Assembly (NCBI GenBank): GCA_029204225.1
Contig: CM055108.1
Coordinates: forward strand, 23,215,029-23,279,028
Direction of reading: 5' to 3'
DNA from: Diphasiastrum complanatum
Lineage: Eukaryota > Streptophyta > Lycopodiopsida > Lycopodiales > Lycopodiaceae
DNA: 64,000 nt
In this document: one piece after another, positions 11,516 through 26,102 of the stretch
Position numbering within the stretch: the first letter of the stretch is position 1
Layout of the letters: every line of letters starts with the position of its first letter
Made by a program: the position numbers and the translations under genes
Notes under the pieces: generated by a model
Seen by the model: the letters and a program-made list of their open reading frames with translations, nothing else
Databases searched by the model: none
Told to the model about the DNA's origin: nothing

Positions 11516-11987
11516 GGGAACTTGAGAAATGACATTTGCCAAGATCTATATGTGACGTAAAAATTTCCTAAATGCTAAATTCAATTTGAGGGAGCTCTTT
11601 TTGATAGATATTTACAATTGACATTCATCAAGTTTCATGCTTCGAAAAGGTCCCATAAAGTGTATGTGCATATTTGTGTGTGTAGGTTGTTATTCATGAA
11701 TCTTGATGATAAACGATGGTCAAGAGATCTATGACTAGCAAAATGCCTTCTTCAATTCAAGGCCCCAATCAATGTATGTGCTGAGTTTCTAGGAGAATTT
11801 ATAGACCTATTTGTGAGTGAGAGACAAACCAATATCTCTCATTCATGGATCTTGACAAACACTATTTATCAAGATCCATGTTTCAACTCAAATTCGATGA
11901 ATCTTGATATCCTTGCGAGGCCAACCAACGAACCTACACTGATGAATCAATGCAGTAACAAGAAATTGATGAACATTTTGCTACAAG

Positions 11988-12235
11988 AGACAAAAACAGC
12001 AAGAACGCGAACTTGCTTTCCAAGAAGCTTTTCAGTGAACGTCTGCTTCTGGGACGTGTAGTTAATGCCAGAACATCCGCTCTAGTTTGTTACAATTTTT
12101 TGGAATGTTCTGCTATAAGAGACAAAAACAGCCAGATCGCAACTGCTATCACAGACGCCTCTTGCTTTTTAAAGCCTTTTCAATCAGCCTCTACTTGTGA
12201 TACATGTAGGTCATGCCAGAATCATGCATGTAGAG
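11988..12235. repeat. Imperfect ~130-bp direct repeat
   Basis: AGAGACAAAAACAGC begins both copies (near 11988 and 12118). Both continue through similar CTTGCTTT and TTTTCA segments to GTAGGTCATGCCAGAA-like ends. The copies are well diverged. Confidence 0.5.
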
Positions 12236-12336
12236 TAGCACAAAAAAAACACGCAACTGCCAAAATCGTGCATGCAGACCAGCACAAAAACACACACATT
12301 GCGAGCAGACATAGAGAAGAAAGACATCGTAGAGCC

Positions 12337-12503
<167 letters not shown>

Positions 12504-12666
12504 ATAGATAGATAGGATTCAAATTTGGAAACTCTCATGCACTCGTCTATATTTTCATGGAAATTTGTAGCAATATTTTATATTAAAAGTTTAGCAAACT
12601 AGTAATCGCAGCAAGCAGAGGCAAGCAATGAAACTACTATTAAAGAATGATATGCATAGGAGATAC

Positions 12667-12862
12667 CTTAAACTTCTCATCCACTTAAGTCATGCCTTAT
12701 GAGCCAACCCCTATTAGTGTCGAAAAGAATCACGTTGTTTGCTGCTGAAACATTTGTAATAGCTCCCTGTCCTTTTGAAGCATTTCGTTCAAGCTCATCA
12801 ACAATAAACATGTGGCCAATTGAGCTCTTGGCAACATTCACCATAGCTAAATCTTTAAATGC
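12667..12862 (-). pseudogene. VPS18-like N-terminal exon fragment
   Basis: On the minus strand a splice-acceptor-like ATGCAG precedes an exon-like segment. It encodes FIVDELERNASKGQGAI, then a hydrophobic strand, then RGWLIRHDL. This resembles the start of plant VPS18, a subunit of the HOPS/CORVET vacuolar tethering complexes, where a VDxLERxAxKGRG segment opens the beta-propeller. The frame meets TGA before the candidate donor at 12665-12666 (AAG|GTATCT); an earlier donor (AA|GTGGAT) would avoid the stop. I see no further VPS18 exons at lower coordinates, so I favour a gene fragment. The assignment rests on memory of the family. Confidence 0.45.
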
Positions 12863-12973
12863 CTGCATAAATTTATGCAACTAAATGTAAAAATTTGACA
12901 AAATCCCGATCGCAAAAGAATATATGATGAGAGACCGTAAGGAACTATGGCAATGCTGCAACATAAATCCTAC

Positions 12974-13171
12974 CTCATCACCATCATCTATGGGTACATT
13001 ATTGGTGGAAGAGCCTGAGGCATCTGGAATGAAAGATCTCGAAGAAGATTGAATTGACTGGATTGATGCCCTTTGGAAATGAACTGAAAGAAAGGACACT
13101 GACTGGATTGATGCCCTTTCAAAGCATTTATATTGCTCCAAAGTCCAGCTGTTGAGCCAGCACCTCCAAAT
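12974..13171 (-). pseudogene. Possible upstream exon of the VPS18-like fragment
   Basis: On the minus strand TTTGCAG precedes 13171, and GATGAG|GTAGGA follows the last base at 12974. The 198-bp exon is open and in phase with the exon at 12862. It encodes a Ser-rich, low-complexity linker (…SSSRSFIPDASGSS…) and contains an internal duplication of about 20 bp ending ATCAATCCAGTCA. No family is recognisable on its own. Linkage to the VPS18-like segment is inferred from phase and spacing. Confidence 0.3.
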
Positions 13172-13297
13172 CTGCAAATGCAATAAGGTTACCGCTTCCT
13201 TTGCTCCCTGCTCATGATTGCTTTGAAGGGGAAAAAAAACATTGCATCAAGATTTTATTTCATGAAATGAAGTCTTAAAGGATTCTGTATAGCCGGG

Positions 13298-14680
<1,383 letters not shown>

Positions 14681-17400
14681 ACTAAATAGGCTGGGTTTGT
14701 GATGTAACTCTTGCATATCCTCTTACAACCCTACTCTTGATGTTCTTGGGATGTCCAATAATCAAAAGACTGGTTGGTTTCTTGATTCTTGGACTTCTAA
14801 AATGTTGTAGAATAGTTTCTTGTTTCTTGTTTTGTAAATTTATGCAAGTATAGTAGTGTTTAGGCTTTGATTGTAACTCGTTTTTGCAGCAGTAGAGTAG
14901 AATTTCAATCATTGTTGAACGGTTTTGCATGCTAATTTTATGGTTGAACGTTTTGGCATGCATGCTTGATTGACTATGGTCGTTTATGCATGTGCTTCAG
15001 TGCAAGAGTGACCAATCTGAGTGTCCTCTAACAGACAGGACAATACTAAAATGGTAACCAGTCCCTTTTGCCTGATTCTGGGCATTGCAATAACAAGAAA
15101 ACACCAAGCAAATGCCCAACGTAGCCTGGTAACAGGCAGAAACCGTTTTGTAAATGAGAAGACAAGAAATAGTAGCCAGCAGATCCTCTGAAGCAAGGGA
15201 TCTGTAAACACTTTCCAAAATTAATGAGGCCTCTCTTGTGTCCAGTTTGCTTTGCTTTTCAATTTCACTACCATCTTTGGGATCAACTTAGTCATTCACA
15301 AATCTAATACTTTCTGCCAGCTCTTTGTTCAAGTTGAAAATACCACACTTCAATATGTTATCGCTTCTTGGTTTTGAAATCTAGCATCACACATTATGAT
15401 AGGATTTCTTCATATGCTTGTGTCAAGTTTTCTTCGCATCTGAATTTCATGTCCATCTATGCAATTAGCTAAACCATCCACAACTGTAATATTTTCTACT
15501 AGCTCTCTGTTCAAGGGGAAGATACCAAGCTTCAATATCTTGTTTGTTTCCCATGCTAAAAAATTTCCTTCAGTAAATTACGTGTCTATTTTGGATTCTT
15601 CTATTTGTTCGCAGTGGTGCACATATGTGGTTTCAACGTGGCAAGGTGATGCATGCTTTTTCATGGCAAGGTTCTATTCTACAAACTGGAGGTCAAATTT
15701 TGAGGTAGTATTGATTAGCGGTCACTATTTTTGAGGCATTGCCAATTCGCGATCACTAGTTTTAGCTCATGAGGTGGTTTCAAATTGTTGAGAGATTGTT
15801 CTTCGTTCTCGACCTTTGAAAGATTCACATGATTGTTGCTTAGTTTTTAGCATAATATCATAGATTTATGATTCCGCTGACTTATCATAAATTCTCAAAA
15901 TATGTGCAAGATGTACTATACAATTATGAGCCATCTCAACTCTTGTGCAATGGCTTTTGCTACTACTTTTCTTCTATACTATGGCGCCATCATATGTGAT
16001 CTAGAGGTGAAGCTTTGTATGGTCCTTTTGTAGGTTTTCAGGAGGTTGATGTTGTCATCATTACTTATTTAGAGGTGAAGTTTTGTATGGTGTTTTAAAA
16101 GTTTCTAAGAGGTTGACGATGCTAGAACTAGAGCTTTGTATGGTGTTTTTGCTAGTGTCAAAAGGTTGACTACAGTTTTGTTTGATTGTTTTGATTTTTG
16201 GCTATGGCACTTTCTTTCATTAGTTTAGACATTTATTATGAATTATACATATGGATTAGTGTTTTATTTGATGGTAGATGTGTAGTATTTCATCAACATC
16301 ATGTTTAAGTTTCTTTTCTTTTCTTTTTGACAAGCTCTTTTGTATATATTCTTTATATTTGCATGTCTATTATCTTATTTCTTTTATAATGTTAAGAATA
16401 AATGATAATGATGTGAACTATACATGTTCTAAAGTTGCTAATTTTTTGTCTGAAGCAAAATTTGTGGTTCATTTGAACTAATATTTTTACATGGACCTAG
16501 ACAAGAATCATGATATCAAACATTGTCAAGCAGTCAACAACGAACTTGGTTTAATGTCATTGTATGTCAAAGTTCTTGTCATAGCATGTTTCATTTTGCT
16601 TTGTATCATAGTATCATGTCATGGTAGTGGTAGTGAATTTTGTTTCTATTGAGAACATAATAAGGTGGCCTTACAGTAGACCAATTGAATCAAGGTTTCC
16701 TTTCTCTATTGTCTCATTTAGTGAATGTGGAATTTTGTAGAGTTATCATGAGCTTCTTGGCATTTCCTCTTGGTTTTTTTGTTGTTTTAATGTATGTTCC
16801 ATTCATTCATTAGCCTTCTATATCTGTTGAAAATTCACTATGGTTTGAAATGATGGAAGTTCGTATGTGTTTGCAGCTGTCTTTAGTTTTTGTGCTTGGT
16901 TAGATCTTTGTTTCCGAGTATTCATTACCCATTTTATTTCTTTTGAAGGTATAATTTGTGAACCACTATATTTCAAATCAATAGATTCATTTGAGTTAGT
17001 TGCAACAGTTATAGTTTACATCTCCATTGTTGGTGCTATTTGAACTTAACACCTTGTTGGAGACATACTATAAGGATCAAATCAAACTATCAAATTTAGA
17101 CAATTACTTAGATTGTTCTTCTGATTGGTAGAATATTTGGGTAGATCTCTTAGACAGCCATGAAGAGAGCAAAAAATTAGGCATATGTGAAAACCATGCA
17201 ATATTCGAAAGATATTCTATGATAGTCAGAGGAGCGAGAGTATTAGTAACAAAAAGAGAGAAAAGAACAAGAGAGTATTCGATAATGCATATGCATGTAA
17301 AGAAATCAGAGAATTTGTATATTAAGTTGTTGCAAGTACAATGATCAGATCACAAAAAGGAGAATCTTGTGATCGATAATGGTTTGTGAAAAATGCAAAA
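14681..17400. other. AT-rich intergenic stretch
   Basis: I see no gene. Around 16000-16170 a ~65-bp unit containing AGCTTTGTATGGT and AGGTTGA recurs three times with divergence. The short ORFs (for example 15459-15734, 14984-15218) carry no recognisable motif. Confidence 0.4.
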
Positions 17401-17439
17401 ATAAGCTTGTAGAGGCCAAAAATCTTGTATAAAGATAAA

Positions 17440-18050
17440 CACACATGTGTGGAGTCTGTTCCCACATGTGAAACTAGTGTACTTGTCATGTACCATAATC
17501 ATATATGTTGTACATATGATTTAATTCAAGTTCTAGTGGCTAAAATGGCCAAAAACTAGTTTTCTAGACATATGACACATGGCATCAATCTATTGATTGC
17601 ATGAGCCACATCCTTTGGTTAGGTGTCATATCCCATGTGTAGAGGACAGCTCACACATGTGGAATAAGCTGAAGTAGGCGAATTGTGACTTCTAGAAGAT
17701 TTCCAAGTAGATCTCCATATAGAAGGAAAATGGACCAAAAGTGCTCAAAATAGAAGGTTTTGTCCAAGTGTCAGTTTTGCATGATGAATCATCATATGAC
17801 AAATCACCTTCACACACGTGGGATCAGAGGGATGATCAGTACCATGAGCTCCCACTTATTGTATATATAGAGCCACATTTGGCCATAATCAGTGTGAGAC
17901 ACCAATCTTGGTTTTGGAAGCAATTTTGAGTGATTCTCTCCATTTGTCTACATTTGTTTTGATTGTTTTGAGGTTCTATCAATGTGTCCTTGATTTTCAG
18001 GTTGGAGTCTATACTCAGATAGTGTTTCACACGTGTTAAACCAGAAAGTA
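17440..18050 (+). repeat. Copia LTR-like segment
   Basis: Several CACACRTGTG-type palindromes (near 17443, 17463, 17653, 17812, 18027), a TATA-like TATATATAG at 17861-17869, and an end resembling TTCACACGTGTTAAACCA make this look like a solo or partial LTR related to the copia elements here. No polypurine tract, priming site or coding sequence flanks it. Confidence 0.4.
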
Positions 18051-18295
18051 CACCTACCTTCGATTAATGATTGTTCTTGTTAGGATTTTGTGTCTAGAAG
18101 TGATCTAGATTGATCTTAATCTCAAGTAGATTAATAGATCAAGTAATCTGACAACCAATCCCTCTTGAGGATCAGATTAGGATCCACTCTTGGTCCATTT
18201 TGTACTTTTTGCACATTGTTCACATGAATTGTGTGCGAAGCACTATGACCTTACTATGCTTATGATAGATGAAACAATATCTCTATCTTCTTGAA

Positions 18296-18597
<302 letters not shown>

Positions 18598-18869
18598 TCT
18601 CTGATTCTAAGGAGTTAGATAATCTGATATAGTTGAATTGAACTTCAATATGATTAGTTCTAGAGTGAGTTCGTGGGTGTTCAATGAAAGAGCAATGTAG
18701 CCCTAATTGTCACAATGGAGTATTGTTGGTCTAATCTATTGAAATTTCAAATGCTGAAAGTCAAATTGATTGCAAAAGGGAAGAGGCAAGGTAAATTGTT
18801 CAAACATGATGCTTGTAATTGGTTGCAAATGTTTTTACAAGGTATAGCCTAGATGGGTATTCATTGTCC

Positions 18870-19491
18870 CCAACTATGAACAATTTTCTCTCTTTCAACA
18901 TTGATATATTCATCAATTTGGAATGTAGGGTATGTTGGAATTCTAGTTCCACTTCAAACCTTCTTCTCCCATTCTCTCCAATTTATAAGGAAAGCTCCTC
19001 AAGATCTTGCTTACAAGACGAACACAATAGAAAATTCACACCCAACCAAGTAGACGCATCCTATCAAACTCTAGAAGCTTCACTCCCAAGCCAAGGAATA
19101 GGAACTATGAAAGTAGAGGTGAGAGCCTGGCAATGAATCAATCAGAAATGTGAGGAGTAGAGTGAGTTTGGCCTCTTCTTATAGAGACATGAACCACCTG
19201 TGCACATATAGACATGCAAGGTCCTAACTCTCCTATTTTCTCCTCCAGAATAGAGTCTCTATGCTTGGATCCTCTATTTATATAATTGATATTGATAACT
19301 CCACATATGCATCGGTCCCAAACCTTGTACTAACTCCATTTTAGTGTGTTTTGGGCCTCATGAGGATATTAGTTACTTTCGGGTCACGTCCAGTATGACG
19401 ACGTGACATAACTAACAGCTTGTTTCACTGGAGTACCGTGTATCCCAAACTAGGAGTATACTAAATCCTATGTACCGGTCATGGACATAAC
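18870..19491 (-). repeat. Gypsy 3' LTR (minus strand)
   Basis: On the minus strand a purine tract AAGGAGGGCAGAA is followed by TGTTATGTCCATGACCGG at 19491, the usual layout of polypurine tract then LTR start. It follows the chromodomain ORF at the expected distance. The far end of the LTR is not resolved. The start resembles that of the LTR at 52003 (TGTCATGCCCATGAC). Confidence 0.5.
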
Positions 19492-19520
19492 ATTCTGCCC
19501 TCCTTAAATTGCTTCTATCC

Positions 19521-19721
19521 TTATAAGCTAAACTTAGAAAAATTCTTCTTTATGCTATCAACTCTCTCCCACGAATCATCGTCGTCAGTACGACCTTTCC
19601 ACCGAATTAAGCACTCAAAGATAAAACGATTTCTCAATTGTTTATCTCTGGTTCTGAACACTTTCTCAGGTTCCAAAGGTACACTACATGACAAATCTTC
19701 CAAATGGGATAAAACCTTCAT
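19521..19721 (-). pseudogene. Gypsy integrase C-terminal chromodomain
   Basis: The 66-residue frame contains PEKVFRTRDKQLRNR, then LIRWKG, then SWERVDSIKKNF. This is the chromodomain pattern found at the C-terminus of chromovirus integrases, where it steers integration to particular chromatin. It lies just upstream of a gypsy polypurine tract and LTR start on the same strand. The rest of the polyprotein is missing; the next sequence belongs to plus-strand Gypsy-A. It is too short and badly placed to be an HP1-type host gene. Confidence 0.7.
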
Positions 19722-19959
19722 GTAAACTTAGTTTCAAACGACTTACATGAAATATTGGGTTATTTCTGACATTTTGAGGCTTCATTTTTTGTCAACAAAT
19801 GAATCTGGTAATGCTGACCACATGTCCAATGGAGAACTTCATCATACTTAAACATTTGTCATTCAAAATTCAGTTACCGGAGTCTCGACCGAGCCGAGTG
19901 TTGCATCCACTCAACAGGAAAAGCGAATAAAAAAAAAAAAGATGAGGCTAAGGAGGAGA

Positions 19960-20780
19960 AAATGAAAGTTAAAGAGTTGCGAGCCACTATGGGCAAACAA
20001 GCTCAAGAGCTCAATGAAGTCCAAAATCAACTTAAGCAACAGATGAACTAGATCGACCAACGGATCATCTGGATCAATGATGGTTGACATCCCTCCAGTG
20101 AGCCGAAAGATATACAAGTGTAGCCCCCTCAAGCCCCCGATGATCAAGATGGAAAAGTACGTTAGACTTATTCAAGAGATGGAGGTTGACAAGACAAACT
20201 TTGAACGAGCCGCCGAAAGACAAGAGGAAACCATTCAAGAGTCCTAGAAGCAATTGGAACAAATGACGAAGGACCTACAAAAGATTTTGGATGACGATGT
20301 TGCGGGTCAAGATGGATCAGCATACCAACTAGATGGCAGCCTAGGATCAGATAAGAAAGGGACCGAAGCTGCTTCTGAATCAACAACAGCGTATAGCCTT
20401 ACCTGCACCACCTAGGCCAATCAATCAACGAGTAGCCCATGTAGACCTGACAGCAGCGGAGCCAGAGATGCAAATACCACCTCAACCTGAGCAACAGCAA
20501 TGGTACAGACCAGATGAACCATATATGGATCCTGCCATAAATGAATATGTTGCAGTCTATGCAGCTCAAACTCAGCATCAAGGCAGGAGGAACTACAGCT
20601 TCTACAGATGTGGCAAAGTACACCGAATTGCAATCCCTAGAAGGGACAATATACATCCTTCTGTCAAAAATGCGGTTCTGGACACTGTTTCAAGAATTGT
20701 CCATTGAGACCTGGAACCAGTGCACCTCTCAACTTCATTGCGATACAACAACCAGCAATTCTAGCGGGATGTCACGTGAG
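19960..20780 (+). pseudogene. Gypsy-A gag remnant with zinc knuckles
   Basis: Lys/Glu/Gln-rich, coiled-coil-like coding sequence (around 19960-20260) is followed by a Pro/Gln-rich stretch (from 20460). Two knuckle-like motifs in different frames come next: FYRCGKVH at about 20599 and FCQKCGSGHCFKNC at about 20659. The second is one residue short of the classic C-x2-C-x4-H-x4-C. The frames are broken several times. Confidence 0.6.
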
Positions 20781-21004
20781 CGTAGAAGAGGAAGGAAGTA
20801 GCTCCCTCACCACCACCCTCGGTCACTGACGACCAACCCTCAACTTCAGCGCCATATCCAAATGTGAGGGAAGAAAGAAGACAGTACCAAAAAATAAGAC
20901 ATTGGGTATATAAGGCACAAGCAGAGGAGAAAGAGTAAGAAAGGGACAATCCCAAGGAACCTCCAGCTGAAAGCAAACGAGAATCGCAAGCGGGCTCACC
21001 ACTG

Positions 21005-23283
21005 CACACTAATCAAAATAGTACCCAAGAAGAACGGCAAAATGCGGATTTGTGTGAATTTGAAGGTGTTAAATGCAGTCACCAAAAAGGATAATTTTTC
21101 TTTACCATTTACGAAAAGTGTCCTCGACAGAGTAGCTGGCACCGAAGCCTACAATTTTCTAGACGGCTTCAGTGGCTACAACCAGGTGAAGATAGCCTCC
21201 CAAGACCACCACAAGACAACATTTGCCACGGAATGGAGAACTTATGCCTATAAAGTGATGCCATTCGGACTTTGCAATGCCCCAAGCACCTTCCAGCGAG
21301 TCATGCAGGCGGAATTCAAAGATTATTTGCAAAAAAATTTGAAAATTTTCTTGGACGATCTGTGCGTGCATGGACCAGACTCAGAACACTTATCCAATTT
21401 GGAGAAAGTGTTACAGAAATGCCGCGACTTCCAGATCTCCCTGAATCCAAAAAAATGTCAATTTTGGGTGACACGTGGCTTGATTCTCGGCCATATAGTG
21501 TCAAGACACGGGATCGCCACATACTTATCAAAGATTAGGATCATTGTTGATCTACCACCACTAGGGACGATCCGCGAAGTCTACATCTTCATGGATCATG
21601 CTAACTATTATAGGATCTTCATTCTTGATTTTGCGGAGTTTGCTCAACCAATTTACAAACTCACAACGGATCCACATTGGCACGAGGAAGCCCTAAAGGC
21701 TTTCCAAAAGCTTAAGGATGCATTGGTTTCAACACCAATCTTACGCCCACCCAATTGGTCCATTGAGTTTCATGTGCATACGGACGCATCGAAGTATGCA
21801 GTTGGAGCAGTCTTAACCCAGTCAGGTGAACACAAAAAGGATTTTCAAATCCAATTTGCAAACCGACAGTTCAGTGATAGAGAAATGAATTTTTCAACCA
21901 CAGAGCGGAAAACTTTGGCAATGGTCTATGCGGTTAAGAAATTTTGACACTAACTGATGGCCATACATTTCATTTTTTATACGGACCATCAACCCTTGCT
22001 CTATCTCGTTAACAAAACTTGCAACACCGAAAGAATCACCAGATGGCTACTTCTGTTGTTAGAGTTTGATTTTCGGATAGTAGTCCGCAAGGGAAAACAA
22101 CACTACATGGCAGATCATGTGTCACAAATCAAGAGAAAGGAGATTGCAACCCAACCCGACGATGAGCTGGCCAATGCTGCCTTATTTTACGTGGACACAG
22201 TACCAGAATGGGCTACTGACATTGTTGAATATCTAATGCGGGGCCAACCAGACAAGTCACTACCAAAGGCGGATTAGCAAAATTTGATCATGAAAGCTAG
22301 ACCTTATCAGCTGATTGCTGGCCAGTTGTATTGAAGAGGACTAGACGGGATTTTTCCGCGGTGTATTCTCCCTCATGAGGCCACCCAGATCATTTTGCTT
22401 TCACATGAAGGCATGGGTGGAGGCCATTTTGCATCCAACATTACAGTTCGCAAGGTCCTACAATCAAGATGTTGGTGGCCAACGATTCATAAGGATACGG
22501 AGGAATACTTGAGAAAGTGCAATGTGTGCCAAAGGGTGAGGAGAACAACGAGATTGAATTATGACCTACTGCACCCGTTCTTAGCCCAAGTACCGTTCGA
22601 AAAGTGGTGATTGGTCCAATTCACCCTGCAGCAAGGAGTTCTCAGGCTCAATATATAATCATAGCCACAGACTATCTCACCAAGTGGGTCGAAGCCACGG
22701 CAGTAAGAGTAGCTGATGCTAGGAGCACTGTCAAGTTCCTTTATGAAAATATCATTGTGCGCTTTGGATGCCCAGTGGAACTAGTCAGCGATTGCGGGAG
22801 TCATTTTATCAATGAGACCATCAAGGTCCTACTAGAGGAATTCTTCGTGATCCATAGAACCAGTACGCCTTATTACCCTCGTGGTAATGGGCAAGCAGAA
22901 TCATCCAATAAGATCCTATGTAGCGTGCTCACGAAAATAGTTGAAGCTAGTAGATCAGATTGGGAACATAAGCTGCATGCTGCTCTATGGGCATTCAGGA
23001 CAACATATAAGGGAAGCACTGATCAAACACCTTTCCAATTGGTATATGATCAGGATGTTGTGATGCCAGTAGAGTTTTTAGTCCCTTCGTTAAGGATCGC
23101 CACAACACAACGCCTTAATGAATCCAAATCTCTACAACTATGCCACGAAGCTCTACATAAACTATGTAAAACACACTTACTAGTTGTGTATGCACTGGCA
23201 GCTGAAAAGGAAAGACGCAGAGCATGGCGAGATCGCAGGTTACAAAAGAAGGATCTTCCCTCCAGAGATCTGGTCCTGATGTA
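21005..23283 (+). pseudogene. Gypsy-A RT–RNase H–integrase
   Basis: RT shows FLDGFSGYNQVKIA, MPFGLCNAPSTFQRVM and the catalytic FLDD (IFLDDLCVHG). RNase H begins with VHTDASKYAVGAVL. Integrase has the H2C2 finger (HEGMGGGHF … CNVCQR) and the core D (ATDYLTKWVEA), D (SDCGSHF) and E (NGQAESSNK). In-frame stops lie at 21945 (TGA), within the next few codons (TAA), at 22275 (TAG) and near 22335 (TGA). A frameshift near 22604 separates the zinc finger from the core. The copy cannot make a full polyprotein. Confidence 0.92.
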
Positions 23284-26085
23284 TAAAACCTTACAAAGAA
23301 CTTGATTAGTGTTGGAAAGTTGCTTGATAGTGGTTGTGATGTAAAATTCAATTCCAATACTTGCTTTATCAAGAAAAATGATGAGATCCTAGCTAATGGA
23401 TCTAGATATGGTGGAATCTTCGAATTGAATTCTTATGAGAATGCAAACTTTTGTGAAGTTGCTCTTTTGTCTAAGGAGGAGTTATGGCATAGAAGGTTGG
23501 GGCATCCTAGCTTTAAGTCCATGTTTTCTATGATCAAGAATGCTAAGGCTATTGGCCTTCCAAGATCACTTTCCAAGGATATCAAGCCTTGTGAGGCTTG
23601 TGCTATTGCAAAATCACATAGAAAGCCATATCAAAAGCCTTCTATCAAGACCACTCATCCTTTGGAACTAATCCACTCGGATGTTCATTTTTCTTCTTCT
23701 AAAAGTATTGGTGGTGTAACTTGTTTTGTCACCTTCATTGATGTTTTACAAGATATACTTGGTTGTATCTACTTTCTTCAAAAGCTAAGGTATTTGATCA
23801 CTTCCTAGTCTTCAAAGCTTATGTTGAGAAACAATTTTCTTTCAAAGTTAAAGCTTTCAGATGTGATGGAGGAGGTGAATACATCTCCAACAAGTTCTAT
23901 GAATATTGTGAGGGTGAAGGAATAAAGAGAGTTTTTTTGTGCTTATTCTCCATCTCAAAATGGAGTTGCTGAAAGAAAAAATCGATCTCTATGTGAATGT
24001 GTTAAAGCAATCCGAGTTGAAACGTCTTTGCCTATTGAATATTGGGGAGAAGCAATTAATTGTGCAAACTATTTGTGCAATAGATTACCTCATAATGCAC
24101 TTGCAGGAAGATCACCATATGAAGTCTTGTTTAAGAAGAATCCTAAGGTTGATCACCTTAGAGTTTTTGGATGTGCTTGCTTTGTTCATGTACCCTTGGA
24201 AACAAGGAAAAGAGATGATCCTAATTCTATCAAAGGGATCATGGTTGGATATTCATCCAAGAAGAAGGCTTACAGAATTTATGTTCCCTCTACCTCAACT
24301 ACAATTGAGAGTAGGAATGTTATATTCCATGAAAATCAAAATAACATTCTGGAGGAGGCCGAGATCAAAGATTCTCAAAAGGATTCTCCTATCATCACTC
24401 TTGAAGACTATCATGGAGAGATGGGGCCGATAATTGAGGAGGAGTCACCTCAAATCTTTTCACCAAGGAGATCACAAAGAGAAAGATTTGAGCCTAGGAG
24501 GCTTACATATGGAGATAAAGGCAAGCAAGTGGAACTCAACTCCACTAATTGTGCTTATTTTGTTTCACATGAGGAGCCAAAGGATGTATATGATGCACTC
24601 AATTCAAAGGAATGGTTTCTAGCCATGAAGGAGGAATATGATGCTTTGATGGCCAACAAGACATGGGAGCTTGTGGATCTTCCATCCAACAAGCACACCA
24701 TTGGTTGCAAATGGGTTTTTTGGTTTAAATATAATCAAGATGGCACAATCAACAAGTACAAGGCAAGGCTTTGTGCAAAGGGTTTTGCTCAAGTTTATGG
24801 ACTTGATTATGAGGAGACTTTTGCTCCAGTTGCAAAGATGGTATCAATTAAAATCATAATTTCTATTGCATATTTTTTCAAATAGCAAGTTTTTCAACTA
24901 GATATCTGGATATCTAGAAGAAGAGATTTATATGGATCAACCTATTGGGTTCATCCAAGATGAGACCAAAGTTTGCTTGCTCTTCAAAAGTCTCTATGGA
25001 CTAAAGCAAGCTCCAAGGTCGTGGTATTCTTGACTTAACACCTTTCTTGATTCACTAGGATTTAATCTTAGTAACTATGATCCTTCCTTGTATGTCAAGT
25101 TTTATGATAGAGATATTGTCATCCTTCTCATTTATGTTGATGATATCATTCTAACAGGAAGTTGTATCAAGTTAGTTGAGGAAACCAAAGTTGCACTTGG
25201 AAACGAATTCAAGATGCAAGATCTTGGAAAAATTAACTACAATCTTACATATTGACTTTCATAATGAAAAAGCTTTTGTATGTCAATCCAAGTATGCTCT
25301 TTCAATGTTAAAAAAGTTCAATATGCTAGATTGTAAGAGTATAGAAACTCCTATGGAGCAAATTGTAAAAGACCCTAACAAAGGTGATGAAAGATCTTTC
25401 GTGGACATCGCTCTTTTTAGGAGTCTTATAGGCTCCTTAATTTGGCTCACTATAAATAGACCTGATATAAGTTGTAGTGTTCATAAGTTGAGCCAAGCTA
25501 TGCAAAATCCTACTTTCATCATTGGAAAATGGCCAAAAGAGTACTCAGATACATATTTTCAATTTTTTATTATGGTTTTTTATATAAAAGTAAAGATCTT
25601 TCAATAGTTGGCTATTCTGACTCGGATTTTGCAAGTGATAAAGCAGATCAAAAATTTACAAGTGCTTATGTTATATATCTTTGAAAAAACCTTGGCTTTC
25701 CAAAAAGCAAGATACTATATCACTCTCATCTTGTGAAGCTGAATATAAGGCACTCACTACTACAACAAAGGAAGTGCTTTGGATCAAGAGGTTGCTAGTG
25801 GTGCTAAAGATAATCATGGAAGATGATCTATCTATGATCATGTGTGACAATATTTCAGCACAAGCCCTTACCAACAATCCGATATTTCATGCAAGGAGCA
25901 AACACATTGAGGTGGCACATCACTTCGTGAGAGAGAAGCTCATTGGAGGGGAAATCTACTTGGAGCACATCGACACATCATCTTGTATTGCAGATTTGCT
26001 CATCAAACCTTTGAGCAAACATTCCTTCATCAAGCATAGAGCCAAGCTTGGAATAATACCAAGATCCATGTTCAAGTCAACATAG
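23284..26085 (+). pseudogene. Copia-3 integrase–RT–RNase H
   Basis: The pre-integrase finger ELWHRRLGHPSFKS, integrase LIHSDVHFSS, CDGGGEY and the C-terminal region (from 24028) are all present but in three frames. RT loses about seven codons near 24900 (the family's SNAFLNG segment) next to a stop at 24883, has a stop near 25034, and keeps LLIYVDDIIL. RNase H is broken near 25240 and around 25605-25690, and ends with DLLIKPLSKHSF. Similarity to Copia-1 is high throughout. The copy is dead. Confidence 0.9.
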
Positions 26086-26102
26086 ATTTTTTTTAGGAGG
26101 AG

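Larger units (their letters stand above)
19900..23283 (+). mobile_element. Gypsy-A, 5' and 3' truncated
   Basis: A plus-strand Ty3/gypsy remnant in the order gag–RT–RNase H–integrase. Protease is missing between the gag zinc knuckle (about 20662) and RT (about 21005). No LTR or priming site is visible. The 3' end is cut inside the region after the integrase core and joined to Copia-3 at 23283. Confidence 0.85.

Noticed and set aside
19521-19721. Host HP1/LHP1-like chromodomain gene
   Set aside because: Only the domain is present and it sits immediately before a gypsy polypurine tract and LTR start on the same strand.
21005-23283. Integrated plant pararetrovirus (caulimovirid)
   Set aside because: An integrase with H2C2 finger and DDE core follows RNase H and there is no movement-protein motif, so it is a Ty3/gypsy element.
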